From Eutypa lata (lineage: Eukaryota > Ascomycota > Sordariomycetes > Xylariales > Diatrypaceae): 64,000 nucleotides of DNA. The position numbers and the translations under genes were made by a program. The stretch covers positions 496,001 to 560,000 of the forward strand of contig JAKULF010000001.1 of NCBI GenBank assembly GCA_022661535.1, given 5' to 3'. The notes beneath the pieces were generated by a model that had not been told where the DNA came from, did not search any database, and saw nothing but the letters and a program-made list of their open reading frames with translations. Position 1 is the stretch's first letter, and the number at the start of each line of letters is the position of its first letter. Below are positions 12,236-24,058 of this stretch, piece after piece.

Positions 12236-14051
12236 TTATAGGCCGATTGTCAACCTCTCTAACTTGGCTAATGAGGCTTCCAGACTGGCTGAGAGATGCG
12301 CTACGCGTCTTGCTATAATCTCGGCAGTAGCCTCCTCTTCAGACGCGTCCACAAGTTCGTAGCGCGCGAAAGCTTTCTCAGACTCAATACCACCAAAGAT
12401 GTCGGCTGTTGACAAGTTGTCAATGTTCAGCTCGGTTGGGGTACTGATGGCGACGTCGTCGTCGTAGATATCACCGTCAAGATCGGCAGCGACCTTGGCA
12501 GGGACAGCTTCGGCTGAAGTCTCCTGGGATTGTGCTTCCTCAATCGACGAAGGAACGGGAGACTCGATCACATGAGCTTCCAGCTTCTCGTTGTCTGAGG
12601 CCGGGGCCTCATCGACAGCGTTAGATGCCTTACCCGCCAACAGGGAAGCATCGAATTGAGGCATATCAGGAGTCTCGAGGACGGTAAAGACCTGAGGCTG
12701 GTAGTTGAAAGAATCGCCTTCAATGTTTAACATAGAGAAGTCCATTGCCTGCTCCGGGATCATGACCATACCAACTGTTTGCTGCTGAGTATGTTGTGTA
12801 GCGCCGTAAGGGTTAGCATCCTTGGGAATTTGCTGGGATTCTGGCTGTCTCTGTTCAACCTTGGGAGCCTGTTGCTGCTGCTGCTGCTGCTGTTGCGGAA
12901 CATTGGCAGGGTTATGGCTCAGATGGTCAAGGAAGGTGGAAAATGATGGCGAGGACAATAGCATTCTAGTCAAATCCGACAATCGCCGGTTCTCTTCGGC
13001 AAGAGCACGGTTCTGCGCACGAAGGTCACCGTTCTCAGTAACCTTACCTGCAATTTCGGATTCGAGTTGGCCGATATATTCTAATGATTATCGTTAGCAT
13101 CTGGAAGGACTTCACACGAATAAATTGTATCTTACCCTTTCTTCTGGAACGGAACGCACGAGCTGAGACCTTGTTTCGCAGCTGTCGCCTCTCTTTACTG
13201 CTCAATTTCTTGCCTTCCTCACTAGCCAATAACCTTTCATCCTCATCCATATCATCCTCTTCCTTCTTGGGACGAGGAACCTGCATCAGAGGAGAGTTGT
13301 CTGACTGGTCGCCGGAAGCAGGCTTCGAGCGCATCGAGTTGAGGAGCTGGGTGATCTTCTGCTCGACAATGGGGTCAGACGGTAGAGGTCCTTTAGGACG
13401 GTGCTGCTTGGCCTGCTGGTTTTGTCTTTGCTGCTGGATGATTTGCTGTTGTTGTCGCTGCTGTTGCTGAGCCTTGGCTAAGGCTGCCTGCTGCTGATGC
13501 ATACCCGGGTACATCCTACCAACGTTGCTTGTCTGCGAGGGGGCGGTTGGCGACGACAGCGCCTGCGCATCTCGGCCGCCAATAGCATTGGGGTTAATAG
13601 TGGATTCCTGGTAATAGTATGAATCGGCAGGGGACTCGAAGTCAATGTCCATGTCAGGAACCATGCTGGACGAGCTCTGTGACTGAGGAGCATTGAAATC
13701 GAAGAGATCCTCGGCAGGGCTCATATACTCCAAGTTGTAACCATTCGCGACATGGGCATTGTTCTGGTTGACAGCAAGAGTGCTAGCTAGAGCGCCGGGG
13801 ACGAAAGGCGTTTGCTGCTTGTACTGATCATATTGATGGCTAGGTCCAGGCATCGCTTGGTTCGAAGGCAAGGTCGTCGGTGTTGTGATTGTTGACGACG
13901 GTCGGGCAAACTGAGGCTTGTTTGTCGTAGGGGGAGACATTGAAGGCGAATGGTATGGAAGTCCATCGTACTCGGTGAAATCTAAGAGATCTAACGGATC
14001 GACAACACCCGCCGGACTCGTCGATGAGCCGGGTTGACTTGTAGCCGACAT
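12236..14051 (-). CDS. meaB: MeaB-like bZIP transcription factor
   Basis: Two exons (14051-13136 and 13080-12236) give 586 aa. The bZIP basic region ends exon 1: KERRQLRNKVSARAFRSRRK, with the N-x7-R signature at about Asn293 and Arg301. The intron joins it to EYIGQLESEIAGKVTENGDL and a heptad array running to about LTRMLL. The N-terminal half is Gln/Ser/Pro-rich and probably activating. After the zipper comes a polyglutamine run encoded near 12864-12900. The acidic C-terminal region ends in ARRVAHLSASLEASLAKLE. This architecture matches MeaB, a bZIP factor that influences nitrogen metabolite repression in Aspergillus and Fusarium. The start was chosen at MSATSQ because upstream in-frame codons lack an ATG. 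Another bZIP subfamily is possible, but the extended basic region and length favour MeaB. Confidence 0.85.
12864..12900 (-). repeat. CAG/CAA tract encoding polyglutamine
   Basis: A trinucleotide run in exon 2 of the MeaB-like gene encodes nine consecutive Gln residues. It also creates an artificial poly-Cys reading frame on the plus strand. Confidence 0.85.
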
Positions 14052-17000
14052 GGCTAGTAGATTTTGTTGATAAGAATCGACTCTCGATTTAATAAGGTAT
14101 TGTACCACTCGTCCCTAATCCTCCTTCTCAATTACAAGTAACCGTATATACTTGAGAGATGATCGATGTTGACGATGATGATGACGATGTAGATGATAGT
14201 ATAAACTGATAGGTATTCCTGGTGCTGAAGACTACCAGGGGCGTATTGAATTGTGTTGTGTTGTGTTCGGTTGTTGATTTCTAAGAAGCAAAAATGGTAG
14301 GATTGTTTAGAAAACAGCGGATAAGTTGGGATTTTGGATATTATGGCAGCCTGGGAAAAGTGGCCTGAATGCCAAAACTGGGCATAGGCAGGACAAGCAA
14401 CTTGCAAGGACAGGTACTTGGTTGAGCCCGAGTGGCTTGGCCGCCGCTGTACGGGGGCATGGGGGGGGATCCACTTCGGAGGAGAAAGAGTTACAGGGGC
14501 CGAGGGGTGGGGTGAATGGATAACGTCCCAGGTTAGCAGTTTAGCACTTGCTTTAAGAGGGAGGGACGCGTAAGCCAGCGCCAAGACCATCATGGACCAT
14601 GAAGGCCTGTCCAATAAAGTCTAGTTTTATCGCTCTTTTAGCCCTTTTCGACTCCGTAAAGCCGAGCAAGTTGAGCGAGTTTGCACAATTGCTCCGACCG
14701 AATCATAGAGTAAGTACGAAGTAATGCAGACCAAAATGGATACACACATCCTCGAACTACAGGCGTTCATTCAACCATTCATTGTGCATACGTACTTACG
14801 AAAGCACTGTTAGACCTCGCTACATTATGTAGGTACAATACATCAGTTGCAGAATAGTCACGATTCAGTTCACCATAATAAACACACTAATATACATATG
14901 CAAACCGCCAATGAGGCTTGCAGAAGAGAGCGTGGTATCGCCAAAATACGTAGCCCCCTCCCTGCGGTTTCGTAATGGCGACGCAAGCACACCTATTCTG
15001 GAATGGATTCAAAGTCTTTCACGATACAATGCGACGATAGTAGCTGACTCTTCGCTGTTTGCTGGCGGTGAACAGCGATGACGATGTCGTGTATGGTAGG
15101 CAAGCAGCTCGTAGGATGCTGTGTTAACGTGCATTATTAGAATGGAGGCACTTAAGAATATCATCGCCGCAGACTTGCAGTTCATTCGGATATCGGATGC
15201 TAAACCAAGCTGATATTAACGAGGGCAACTGACAGCCTCTGTTAATCTGAGCAGTTCATTCGCGGGAATAAGCCCGACAACGTATATGATAGGAAACATC
15301 AAAGATGATTCGGTACTAGTTGTTTATCATTTCTTCCATTGCCAGTTTTACCTTACAATGTACCTATCACCATTAGTTAAACAGATCCACGAAAGAGGAA
15401 TCTATGTACACCTAAACGGCAATGCCAAGCAAGATGTAACAAATCGCATCAAGTGTCGGTTTGCTCGGAGCAGGACAGCAGCACTGCCTCAATATCTAAC
15501 AGCATAGTTCCACTAGCGGAAATTGATGATTTTATTCAATACATAATTATGTATTTATGCATGAGACCGCAATGAGTTTGTAATAAAAGGGGAAAGTGCG
15601 CATTGCACTGCCACCACGAGAGTGCTGAACTCATCTCATAACAAATCGGAATGGTGTCCACTTTGGACGGTTTGACAATTTCTTCAGATCGAGGCTAACA
15701 TTAACCTTCACATAAAGTATTCGACCTAAACAAGCCAAAGAGCCGTCGTAAATCCGGCATAAAGAACAATATATAACGCTCATATTATTAGATCCACCGC
15801 ATTGCTTGATTTATTTATCTCCAGATTGTTTCAAGATCTAGAAACAAATAAATAAAAATATTCTTCATTTTCATGCAAACTAGCGTTTCTTTAGCGCTAA
15901 CGGTAATTCAGACAAATGGTTTCAAGGTGAGGCAGTTCTTGAATCCTCTTTCCGAAAAGAAATGCTAAAAAGTTAGTCGGCAACCGGAATACCGGGGCGT
16001 CAAAGCACCGTTGTCCGAAAGCTCTACGTCTAACCCAATTGGTTGTGATTAGTGTCTGGAATCTGCCGCTGACGGTCCCATATTCGGTATTTGTATGGCT
16101 GATCCACGGAGGCTTGGACATCTAAGACTCCTTCCACCAGCTGAACGATTGAGATCCATAGCGGCGGCATGTTAAGTCAGCAAAATACGAAGAATGCATA
16201 ACAACACACGTTGGAACGAAAAGGACTATCAAACTTGGCAGCAGAAGATAACAGAAAACCTAAACTCCAACTCTTGCCCAGCTTCCTTCATGATAGGGTT
16301 ATCATGATCCTACAATCCAACAAGATAGCATTTTACTCCGAACTCGGGTCTCATACAAATGCTTTAATTTTCCATGTCCTGAATCACGTAGCACCAGGTC
16401 TGGACCATTCGTCCCTACCCAGAGGTAGGGCTGGGAGGCCTTAAAGTTGTTAGGTAGCGCCCTCGGTAGGTATTAAACTTAATCCGTCTGACGGGTTGTG
16501 GGCAGCTTCTCGGGTCTGCATAGGGGCGAGACTGCACGTAGGTTTCAACAGCAGGCTGTTCACCCCTCAGCCATACTCAGTTGCCAATGGTATGATCTGA
16601 TGGAGTGCGGATTGCGGTTCCGTTTCTAGAATACCTCCCCGTACCCATCGATGCACTATAGCGGCCATATATTACAATTTAGGGTCAAGCGCAGTTTTTT
16701 GTAGCTAGAGTCTTGAGTCTGTTTCCAACCATACTAATAATAACAGCTCTAGATCTATACAACAATCGATAGCATGATGCTAGCGTGATCAACGCATCAA
16801 ACACATGTTTTCCTCATGGCGATTCGCCTTGCTATATACGCAAGTAGTTTCAATGCTGAGCCACACCTTTAGAACATACCAGTCCGCAGTGATTTTCTAG
16901 CACCATCACCTGGAAGAAGAAAAAAGCCTAAGCGTATTTGCATGATTCAGTACTATAACCAGCGTGGAAGGATTCCGCTCACAAATAATCATCGGAATAT

Positions 17001-18598
17001 ACCCGACTGCCGACCTGCCCGACTCATCAACATATGCAGTAATAAACCTCTCCCTGAGATAAACAGAGATTTTCTATTACAGGATTAATAGATGTTACTA
17101 GATAAACGCCCTTAGGATTGTGGGATTCTAATATTACTACATATGTAGATTGGAATGTTGAGATACTAAGGTCCACTGCTGAGTACGGGGAATACATGGC
17201 CGATGTGGCGTTATTGAATGTGGCTGTGTCTCTGTGGCGACTGTGTCCAAGACGGTGCGTCAAATTGCCTGGCAGGCAGGCTCCCCCTATCTTGTAAGTT
17301 GATTAATCACCTCGTTCACTAATACATACTATGATAGAAGGTGGTTTTCCTCCTTTACACATCGGCACCAAATATTACTGTACTGTATCGTCCTCTCTTA
17401 CTATAGTTAGGCTCCATTCAATGCCGATCGATCAGAAATATCGAACTAGTCGATACTTATCATACCGCTAAATTCTGACAATTCAATAAGTGTAAGACTT
17501 GCCATGAAACTTAATCCCTTCTAGGCTGAGATATGCAGTAAAGAGGTGAACGCACAGTGAAAGGAGACTCTTGTCTTTTATTTTTGGCATATTTTATTTT
17601 CTCACATAACTATATTTGACCACATATGAACTAGATCTTACTTATATTAAATAGAGCTTCCAAATTACAACTGTATAAATCCTTCGTTCTTGTGAAATAA
17701 GTTACTCCTGTGGTACTAGCAGAGTTCAGTACTACAAACAGCTGTTACGGACCAGAAGTACAATGCTATACTCCCCGATTCGGCAGTTGGATAACAAGTG
17801 AAAATATCAAGCCGTAATTGCCCATCTAGTCTCAATTATAAATATCGTCGATTCGAAGCAATAATAACGCTGGAGCATAATCGCCGACATGAGACGATAT
17901 GATGATGTTAAAGTGATAAACGTATTCGTATGAGAGTTTGAATGTTGTCAAACACAAATATATTGAGCGGTCTAACCAATATGTAGCACTCATTCATGTA
18001 GTAAGTGACAACCTCATGTTCGTATGTTAGTTCCCTGCGGCCTATACACATGTCCAATTGACTTTCCACAATGGTTAGAGCTACCAAGTTATGCCCCTAA
18101 AGTGCGAGTAGAGAGAGACCGTAATGGGAGAGAGGCGAAGAAGCTGTAAGCCCTTCAAGTCTATGGAATCTTCCCCTCCCATGTAGCTGTCAATGCACAC
18201 CGAACCACCCTATGCGCCTCTATTTCCTTCGACAAGAGGATATAATTATTATAGCGATGATAGGTGCCCTTTGTAGTATAATCATCCTCACTAGATATCA
18301 TAGTATATCCATGTTCTCCACGGGGTATACCATCAAATCTAGCTTGCTGGTGAGGCCAGCAAGTTGCATAGCCTTCGAGTCTCCTGAAATAAATCACATC
18401 ATGATATGCAGTGTTGTAGAACCCAGTGCCATAGCCATTTCCTCACATATCCGATTCTGCCTAGGCATAACTCTTGAACTATTAGTTAGGTTAGAGTTTA
18501 AATCAAGGTTGGCTTGCTCATATAGAGACAGTATATTTTCCCTTACTACTCGAGAAAAAGGACATCACAATACCCCCATCTGCCCCGAAGAAAAAAAA
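14052..18598. other. 4.5-kb gene-poor stretch
   Basis: The first few hundred bases are the promoter side of the MeaB-like gene. The rest holds only short ORFs with no recognisable domain or supported intron pattern. There is no obvious tRNA, 5S rRNA or RIP-type AT block. A short hairpin lies at about 16413-16431. The stretch may contain long non-coding RNA or decayed sequence, but I cannot support either. Confidence 0.5.
16413..16431 (+). other. small inverted repeat
   Basis: TCCCTACCCAGAGGTAGGG can pair CCCTACC with GGTAGGG around a CAGA loop. It lies in gene-poor sequence and no function can be assigned. Confidence 0.5.
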
Positions 18599-19195
18599 TC
18601 AACTTGGTATCCCTAGCTCCAGCTTTTCCCACTCATCCCACCACGAGCCCTCCACGACATCCTTCGCGTCTTTTATCTTCACATGCTCCACGCCGCCCAT
18701 CCGGAGTGCGACCCTCCGCCACTCGTCGACCTCGAGATCCGGGACCGCCAGAGTCGGCGGCTCCCGCTTGACCGCGCTGACGCCGGACTCCTCGTGCAGG
18801 AACCGGCGCTCGTCCACGGCGACGAGCTTCTCCAGGTACGGGTGCGTCAGCCCGTCTCCGAAAGGACGGGTGACTCCATCCACCGAAGGTACGGATCTGC
18901 ACCTGACGAGCGCCACCCCGTCGGCTTTCTGCAGGGCGCGCTCCGCTGCACCACCATCACCACCATCACGCCGAGCGGGAGTCGGTTCTTCTGCGTTTGG
19001 CGCCTCGTCCCCCTGATCCGGGAGGTGGATTTGGACGTATTCTACGATGCCGAACTCGAGGAACCACGGGATGACGACCTGCGCGTGCTTGTGCCACGCG
19101 AGGCTGAATTCGGCGCGCGATGTCCCCGGTTTGCGGAAGATGGGACCGCCGATGGAGACTAGAGCTCCACCCCCGTCTAGTTCTGCGATTGTCAT
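18599..19195 (-). CDS. EthD-domain protein (dimeric alpha/beta barrel)
   Basis: A single uninterrupted frame of 198 aa starts MTIAELDGGGALVSIG. The segment EFSLAWHKHAQVVIPWF followed by LEFGIVEYVQIHLP is the conserved core of the EthD family, in which an F-x-x-x-W-x-x-H-A pattern packs the first helix and strand of a ferredoxin-like barrel. The middle (about residues 65-90) is a low-complexity insertion rich in Glu, Arg and Asp. The C-terminal half carries the second strand set (VDERRFLHEESGVS) and ends WDEWEKLELGIPS. Fungal EthD proteins occur alone or in polyketide clusters, where some act in cyclisation or decarboxylation. No polyketide synthase is visible here, so its substrate is unknown. 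Confidence 0.75.
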   Translation of the reverse strand: MTIAELDGGGALVSIGGPIFRKPGTSRAEFSLAWHKHAQVVIPWFLEFGIVEYVQIHLPDQGDEAPNAEEPTPARRDGGDGGAAERALQKADGVALVRCRSVPSVDGVTRPFGDGLTHPYLEKLVAVDERRFLHEESGVSAVKREPPTLAVPDLEVDEWRRVALRMGGVEHVKIKDAKDVVEGSWWDEWEKLELGIPS

Positions 19196-19890
19196 CCTTT
19201 GGGGTGTCGCGAGAGCTACTCGGTGAGCTCCTCTGTCTTGCTGTTCAGTCCTTGACGGATTTCGGAACTATGGAGAGTGGGCAAAAACATATGTATATAT
19301 AACAACCGATTATAAAATTTCATTGCAAGTTTCTGGCTTATCAGGTTTATATGTGTGTCAATGTGGTCATCCATTCCCACGCCGTGCTGACGCCAGCGCT
19401 AGGAGGCTACTGGCAGAATCCAAATATAGACTTCGCCCGGCATTAGGCTTCATAGATGACATGCCTGATCTGCGAAGCGAGGATGTACTATCCGTATACA
19501 GCTACTAATCTAATAGAATTCACTTTACATTGATAAACAACTATCTGACATCTTGAGTTTAGATAGCTAACAGCATTGTATATTTCATTAGATCGTAATA
19601 ACATTAATAGACCCGTATCTAGTTAGCATCTCTGCCCTTTATCTTTCTATCCCATAACAATATCTCATAACAATCTTCTAAGCTCACTGCAAAGTCTCCT
19701 CTGTAGCCAAGCCGAGAACCTGACCGATGGTATATAAATGAAACCGCCACCCCAAGTCGACTGCCCACATTGCTAAAGTCCAAAAAATCATTGCGTTGAT
19801 GGCAACTACCATTATACATTACGCATTAACCCCAGAGTCTATCGAGTCCACCTGAAACATTCCTACGAACCAACCTGCGCTCTGCAGCAA
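19196..19890. other. intergenic
   Basis: No gene is supported between the EthD gene start and the decayed 3' end of the acyltransferase pseudogene. Two short ORFs (19323-19508, 19619-19819) have no family likeness. Confidence 0.5.
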
Positions 19891-21336
19891 CAAACTATGT
19901 ATTAACTATAGCGAGTAAGATATCTGTCCGAGATACTGAGCGAGACGATTGGTGAACAGTGTCCGTAGGAATGGCGAGCGGTCTATTGTGACGACTAGTT
20001 AACATGATTTCTGCTTGCAACAGCCAGAAGTTTTCAGGAATCTCGGCCGGGAATAGTGGTTTGAGATTAAGCGAGCCATAGTCCGATAACCAGCCGCGCT
20101 ACCGCCTCCTAGGATGATCTTAGCCATTGCTCAGTACGAAAAGCGATGTGGCGAAACAAGCTAAGAAGTTGCTAGTCTCAGGCATCTCGACGGCCTCTCC
20201 CACCCTGAACGGATCATATAAATGGTGCGTGGCTTCAAGTTCACTATGTGAAGGGTGTTGCTCTGGTTGTCGGTGGTTTTGTGCTCCTTGTCCAAGTGGA
20301 GTCGCAAAGCGGCTACTAACATTCCACCACAGAATATGAACCCTGGTAGATAGATAATGTATAAACAGAAAGCGGCGACATAGGAAACAATAATCGTCCG
20401 AGTCCGGACGGTGGAACTGGCAAGAGCGAGCATCGACCCGAATACGACGAACGAGCTCATGAAGTCCACCGGTGAGGTCCAAAGGGGCTCATCATAGAAC
20501 GACCACTTTGACCCGACGTGGAAGGGACCAGACAAATCAAACATGAACCTGACGTAGTCCCAAAGCTGGTCCCAGGTAGTTTTGAAATGAGGCGTCTCCA
20601 ATGTAGCTGTGGCCGCGCCAGAAATACCATCTCTGTCCTCCCAGAATCTGAAATAAGTTATGAACATCGAGAAGAAGCACACCACTGCTGCCAGCAAGAA
20701 TAGTCTCGTGTGCTGATGGAAGGCCGATGATGCCAGGGTATTATAAGTGTCTTCCAGCCTCTTTAGTCGAATGAGTGTTAGGGGCTTATGGCTCAGCGCG
20801 TAGCCGGATATGACGAAGAAGACGTATACATTTGGAAGCCCGAATATCGTCAACCGGATGATAGAGAGCCGCACTGGGTCGTCTGAAGTCCTCCCATCCG
20901 CCGTGGGTTCCCCGCGAGAAGAATATCAGGGAAAAGTGATGCCGTATAAGGAAGGACGCGGCAATGCCCTGTAGTCCAGGCCGAACACGCTAGTATGTTT
21001 TGCAGCCCTCTGATCGAAACGGCCCTCACCTAGCCAAGCTGTAGGGGGTGGTTTCTTCTTTTCATCAGGGGTAGCGGCCCTCCGCCGCAGGAAGCTCGGA
21101 AGAAGCACGGCGAGTCTCTTGAATAACTGCCGCATCGCCTTGGTGGTCTTGGCCTTCAAGGGGTCGGTGGACGCAATCATAGGTACTTCGTCTCCATCGG
21201 ACTCTACAGCTGTTAGGTACAGCCTGTCCCCCTTGATCATCTCGAACGAGTCATCGGCTATGATGTGGTAATCTGATAGCATAGCGCCCGACTCCACACG
21301 GCGAGGATGGAGGAGGTTGAACATCATGGAGTACAA
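19890..21336 (-). pseudogene. acyltransferase-3 family pseudogene
   Basis: Three separated frames together spell a fungal acyltransferase_3 protein, an integral-membrane O-acyltransferase family. The N-terminus (21336 to about 21040) ends PPPTAWL, where the family continues DGLRG. The next piece, GIAASFLIRHHFSLIFF (about 20967-20918), is in another frame. The third, VRLSIIRLTIFGLPNVYVFF followed by VISGYALSHKPL (from about 20874), is in yet another and stops at 20161, far too early. The family's C-terminal segment survives as LFTNRLAQYLGQISYSL from 19959, then an in-frame TAG at 19908-19906 replaces the expected Tyr, and LIHSLL follows. No intron with suitable phases repairs these breaks. The stop is not an obvious C-to-T change, so decay seems ordinary rather than RIP-driven. 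A sequencing error could explain one break but not all. Confidence 0.78.
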
Positions 21337-21795
21337 CTAAGGCGATCGAGGGTGCTAGGGAGGGATGATGCCCCGAATACCGAGTATACGCATCTGCTGG
21401 GCCGAGTTTTGGGCGGATGGGTTGATGACTTAGTCAGTCACTGACGGCCACATACGAGGAATTTATTTGAAAATGAGGGTGTAGCAAGACTAAAGTACTA
21501 CGAAATTACCCCTCAGCCAATTTGTGAAGGCAAGACATCACATACCATCTCTGCGATACTCGACCCGGGTGAACCATGCAAAGGCTTGCATTCAACAGTA
21601 TTTGTTAAGACACGTCACATTTCACTTCTTGGCTAAATGCAGGATTTTCTAGTCTTATCTATATATCCTAGAAATTTCCTTAATTTTGGCTTACATACCC
21701 GTCGACCTTGGGTATAGACTTGAGCTTGTTAAAACGCGGACATAGCTGGAAGTTGATTACCAAAGAGATCTGACGAATATATTTAGGCTAGTAGT
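21337..21795. other. intergenic
   Basis: This is the spacer between the 5' end of the pseudogene and the 3' end of the flavocytochrome gene. Nothing further is recognised. Confidence 0.5.
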
Positions 21796-23434
21796 TCATA
21801 ATTTGGCTTTGACTTCCCGCTCGATGCTATCTAGGCTTGCAGGATCTGTCAAGAGCTGCTTTTGCAAGGCGGCGGTATTTATCTGCTTCTGTTGTTAGCA
21901 CACAGGAGGAAACACCGTTTGAGGGTACTTACATGTCTGTCGTCCAGTTCTGATATGCGCTGTACGCCAAGAAGACGCATCGCTGTCATTGTCTCATCAG
22001 CTAAGACTATAACTCTTGTTAGTGATCGATCGGCAGCGTGGGGGGATGTCTTGGGCCATTGACTTACTCTGTAGTACTCTTTCTACCCCTTCATTCCCCG
22101 CGACCGCTAGTCCGTGAAGTGCTGGGCGACCGATCCCGACTCCCTTTGCTCCCAAAGCTAGCGCTTTTACTACATCTGTCCCCCTCTTGATCCCACCGTC
22201 GATTAGAACATCGAGTTTGTCGAACACTTGTGGGCAGAACTTTCGTATTTCTAAGAGGACTTGGACTGGAGTTGTGGTGGTGTCCAAGGCCCGGCCACCA
22301 TGATTCGAAACGATGATACCTTTCACTGTAGAGAACAGTGTCGCTGCATATGCATCCTCCCATGTCTGGATGCCCTTCAGCACGATAGGGAGAGTCGTAT
22401 GTCTGCTCAACCAAGCCAAAGTCTTTTGCCATGTCAAGCCCCCTTCGGTTCCCCATGCCTGTGGGGCAGCGCCACTGGCTACCTCTGTCATCTTGAAACG
22501 TTCATCTGCCTCGCGTTTTCCCGGGAAAGGCGCATCTAGCGTCAGGACAATGAATCTAACCTGGGGAATCCGTCGAATTTGAGCTAATGTTCGTTCAGTG
22601 GCAGCAATATCCTTCAACACGTAGAGCTGCCATGCAAATACGGCATTGGGTCCCGCTCGGACGATGTCTAGGGGAGACATGGACGCATTCTTGCTAATGA
22701 TCTGCAGGGCATTGAATTGAGAACAGGCCTTCGCGATACCCGCTTCGCCTGACGGATGTCCGAATCCCGCCCTTGCTGCCGGAGAGACATAGATGGGTAA
22801 GCCGACCTGATTTCCCAGGATCGTCGTTGAGAGCGAACACTCTGTGCAGTCAACAAAAACACGTGGCCGTAACAAGATGGAGCGGAAGATTTGGTTGTTT
22901 GCGTGCTTGGTGACCTCATCATCCGATGCCGAGACATAATATGAAATTGCTTTTGGCGAAAGTCGCTGCAACGCATATGTCTCAATTTCCCTAACGCTTA
23001 GCATCGTAGACACCGGAGGCAGAGACACTGTTGAGACATCATCTACTATTGCCGATAAAGAGTCATCCTGCGAGTCCCTTGCTTGGTCGATCTCCCCTAT
23101 CAGTTGTTCGGGAGCTAGCTGCTCTTCTAGTATTTCCACCGGATGTGCTGAGTTGAATGCAGCAGTTGCGTCCCGTCCCGCATTCCGTAAAAGAACGCCT
23201 TTACCTCCAGGGTGTTTTAATACGAAGCTGGTAATCTTTTGATTCGAGACATCGTTAGGTCCCATTATGAAGGCCACACCATTGGCCATGCGGGAGAACT
23301 CACATCGTAGACCTTCCCATGTAGTATCATCCAACAGTCACCTTCATCCGCATGTTTGCTCACTATCTCGGTTAGATAAGCTTCCTTACCGGTGATGTCA
23401 ACTCACCTTCCAAAAGAGTCCACTTTCTAGCCAT
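21796..23434 (-). CDS. flavocytochrome b2-like FMN alpha-hydroxy-acid dehydrogenase
   Basis: Five exons in transcription order are 23434-23407, 23362-23304, 23235-22068, 22006-21933 and 21882-21796, giving 471 aa. Intron 1 is only 44 nt but has a CTAAC branch site. Residues 1-75 form a cytochrome b5 domain: MARKWTLLEVSKHADEGDCW, then HPGG with heme ligand His37 and NSAH with His60, the same 23-residue spacing as yeast lactate dehydrogenase b2. The FMN barrel follows. Catalytic residues match the family: Tyr129 (SYYVSASDD), Tyr234 (WQLYVL), Asp263 (TLDAP), Lys316 (PIVLKG), and His341 and Arg344 (SNHGGR). Lactate or another 2-hydroxy acid is the likely substrate. There is no mitochondrial presequence. 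The C-terminus is AKL, a PTS1-type tripeptide, so peroxisomal location is possible. Confidence 0.93.
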
Positions 23435-24058
23435 TCTAATTTCTACCTCTAGTAACTATCGAGGGTAGTATGTGCAACTCTCAAGGTAACACCAGATGGA
23501 TTGTTCCCTAGGCCTTTCTAGTTCGCATAACAAACCACCGATGTGTATTTTATGTACACTTAAAATATATATATGGTGGAACACCTTGTACCAATCGGTT
23601 GCTTTGATTAGAAAGCTGGACCCGCAAAGAGTATTACAGGACCCCTGCTTCCTCCAAATGATCACACGCTCCCTCGCGCTTAGTTATTCCCCCGGAGTGT
23701 TCCGTAACCGATCGGCATTGATGCAGCCGAGCTGGAAACTAACACCGACTACAAGGCGCCGAACTCGGGCTAGACGTGCCGAATCGTGAACTGTCCTTGG
23801 GCTTGTCCTTGGAGAACGCCCCCGCTTAGGCCTCCAAGTCTCGCGTAGATGATTAAGGTTGGGTTTGTTCCTAGTCAACTTTGTGCAACCTTCCTGCACA
23901 ATAGGAACTACCTAAGTACCTACATAAGCTTTCTGAAACTTCTTTCCCGTCATTGTTGCCTAATGTGGTAGGAACGACAACCTTGATCTAAGACATTGGA
24001 GTCCTCGACCTTCAGGACCAGGAAGTGCATAGATACTTGACTAAAGCCAATCCTTAGC
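23435..24058. promoter_or_regulatory. shared promoter region between divergent genes
   Basis: This 624-bp spacer separates the start codons of the flavocytochrome gene (minus) and the beta-mannosidase gene (plus). I see no further gene. Specific operator sites were not identified. Confidence 0.6.

Noticed and set aside
12822..13097. Plus-strand ORF with a poly-Cys run
   Set aside because: It is the complement of the polyglutamine codons in the MeaB-like gene.
15897..16121. 74-aa minus-strand ORF
   Set aside because: No domain, no splice-site continuation and no support from its surroundings.
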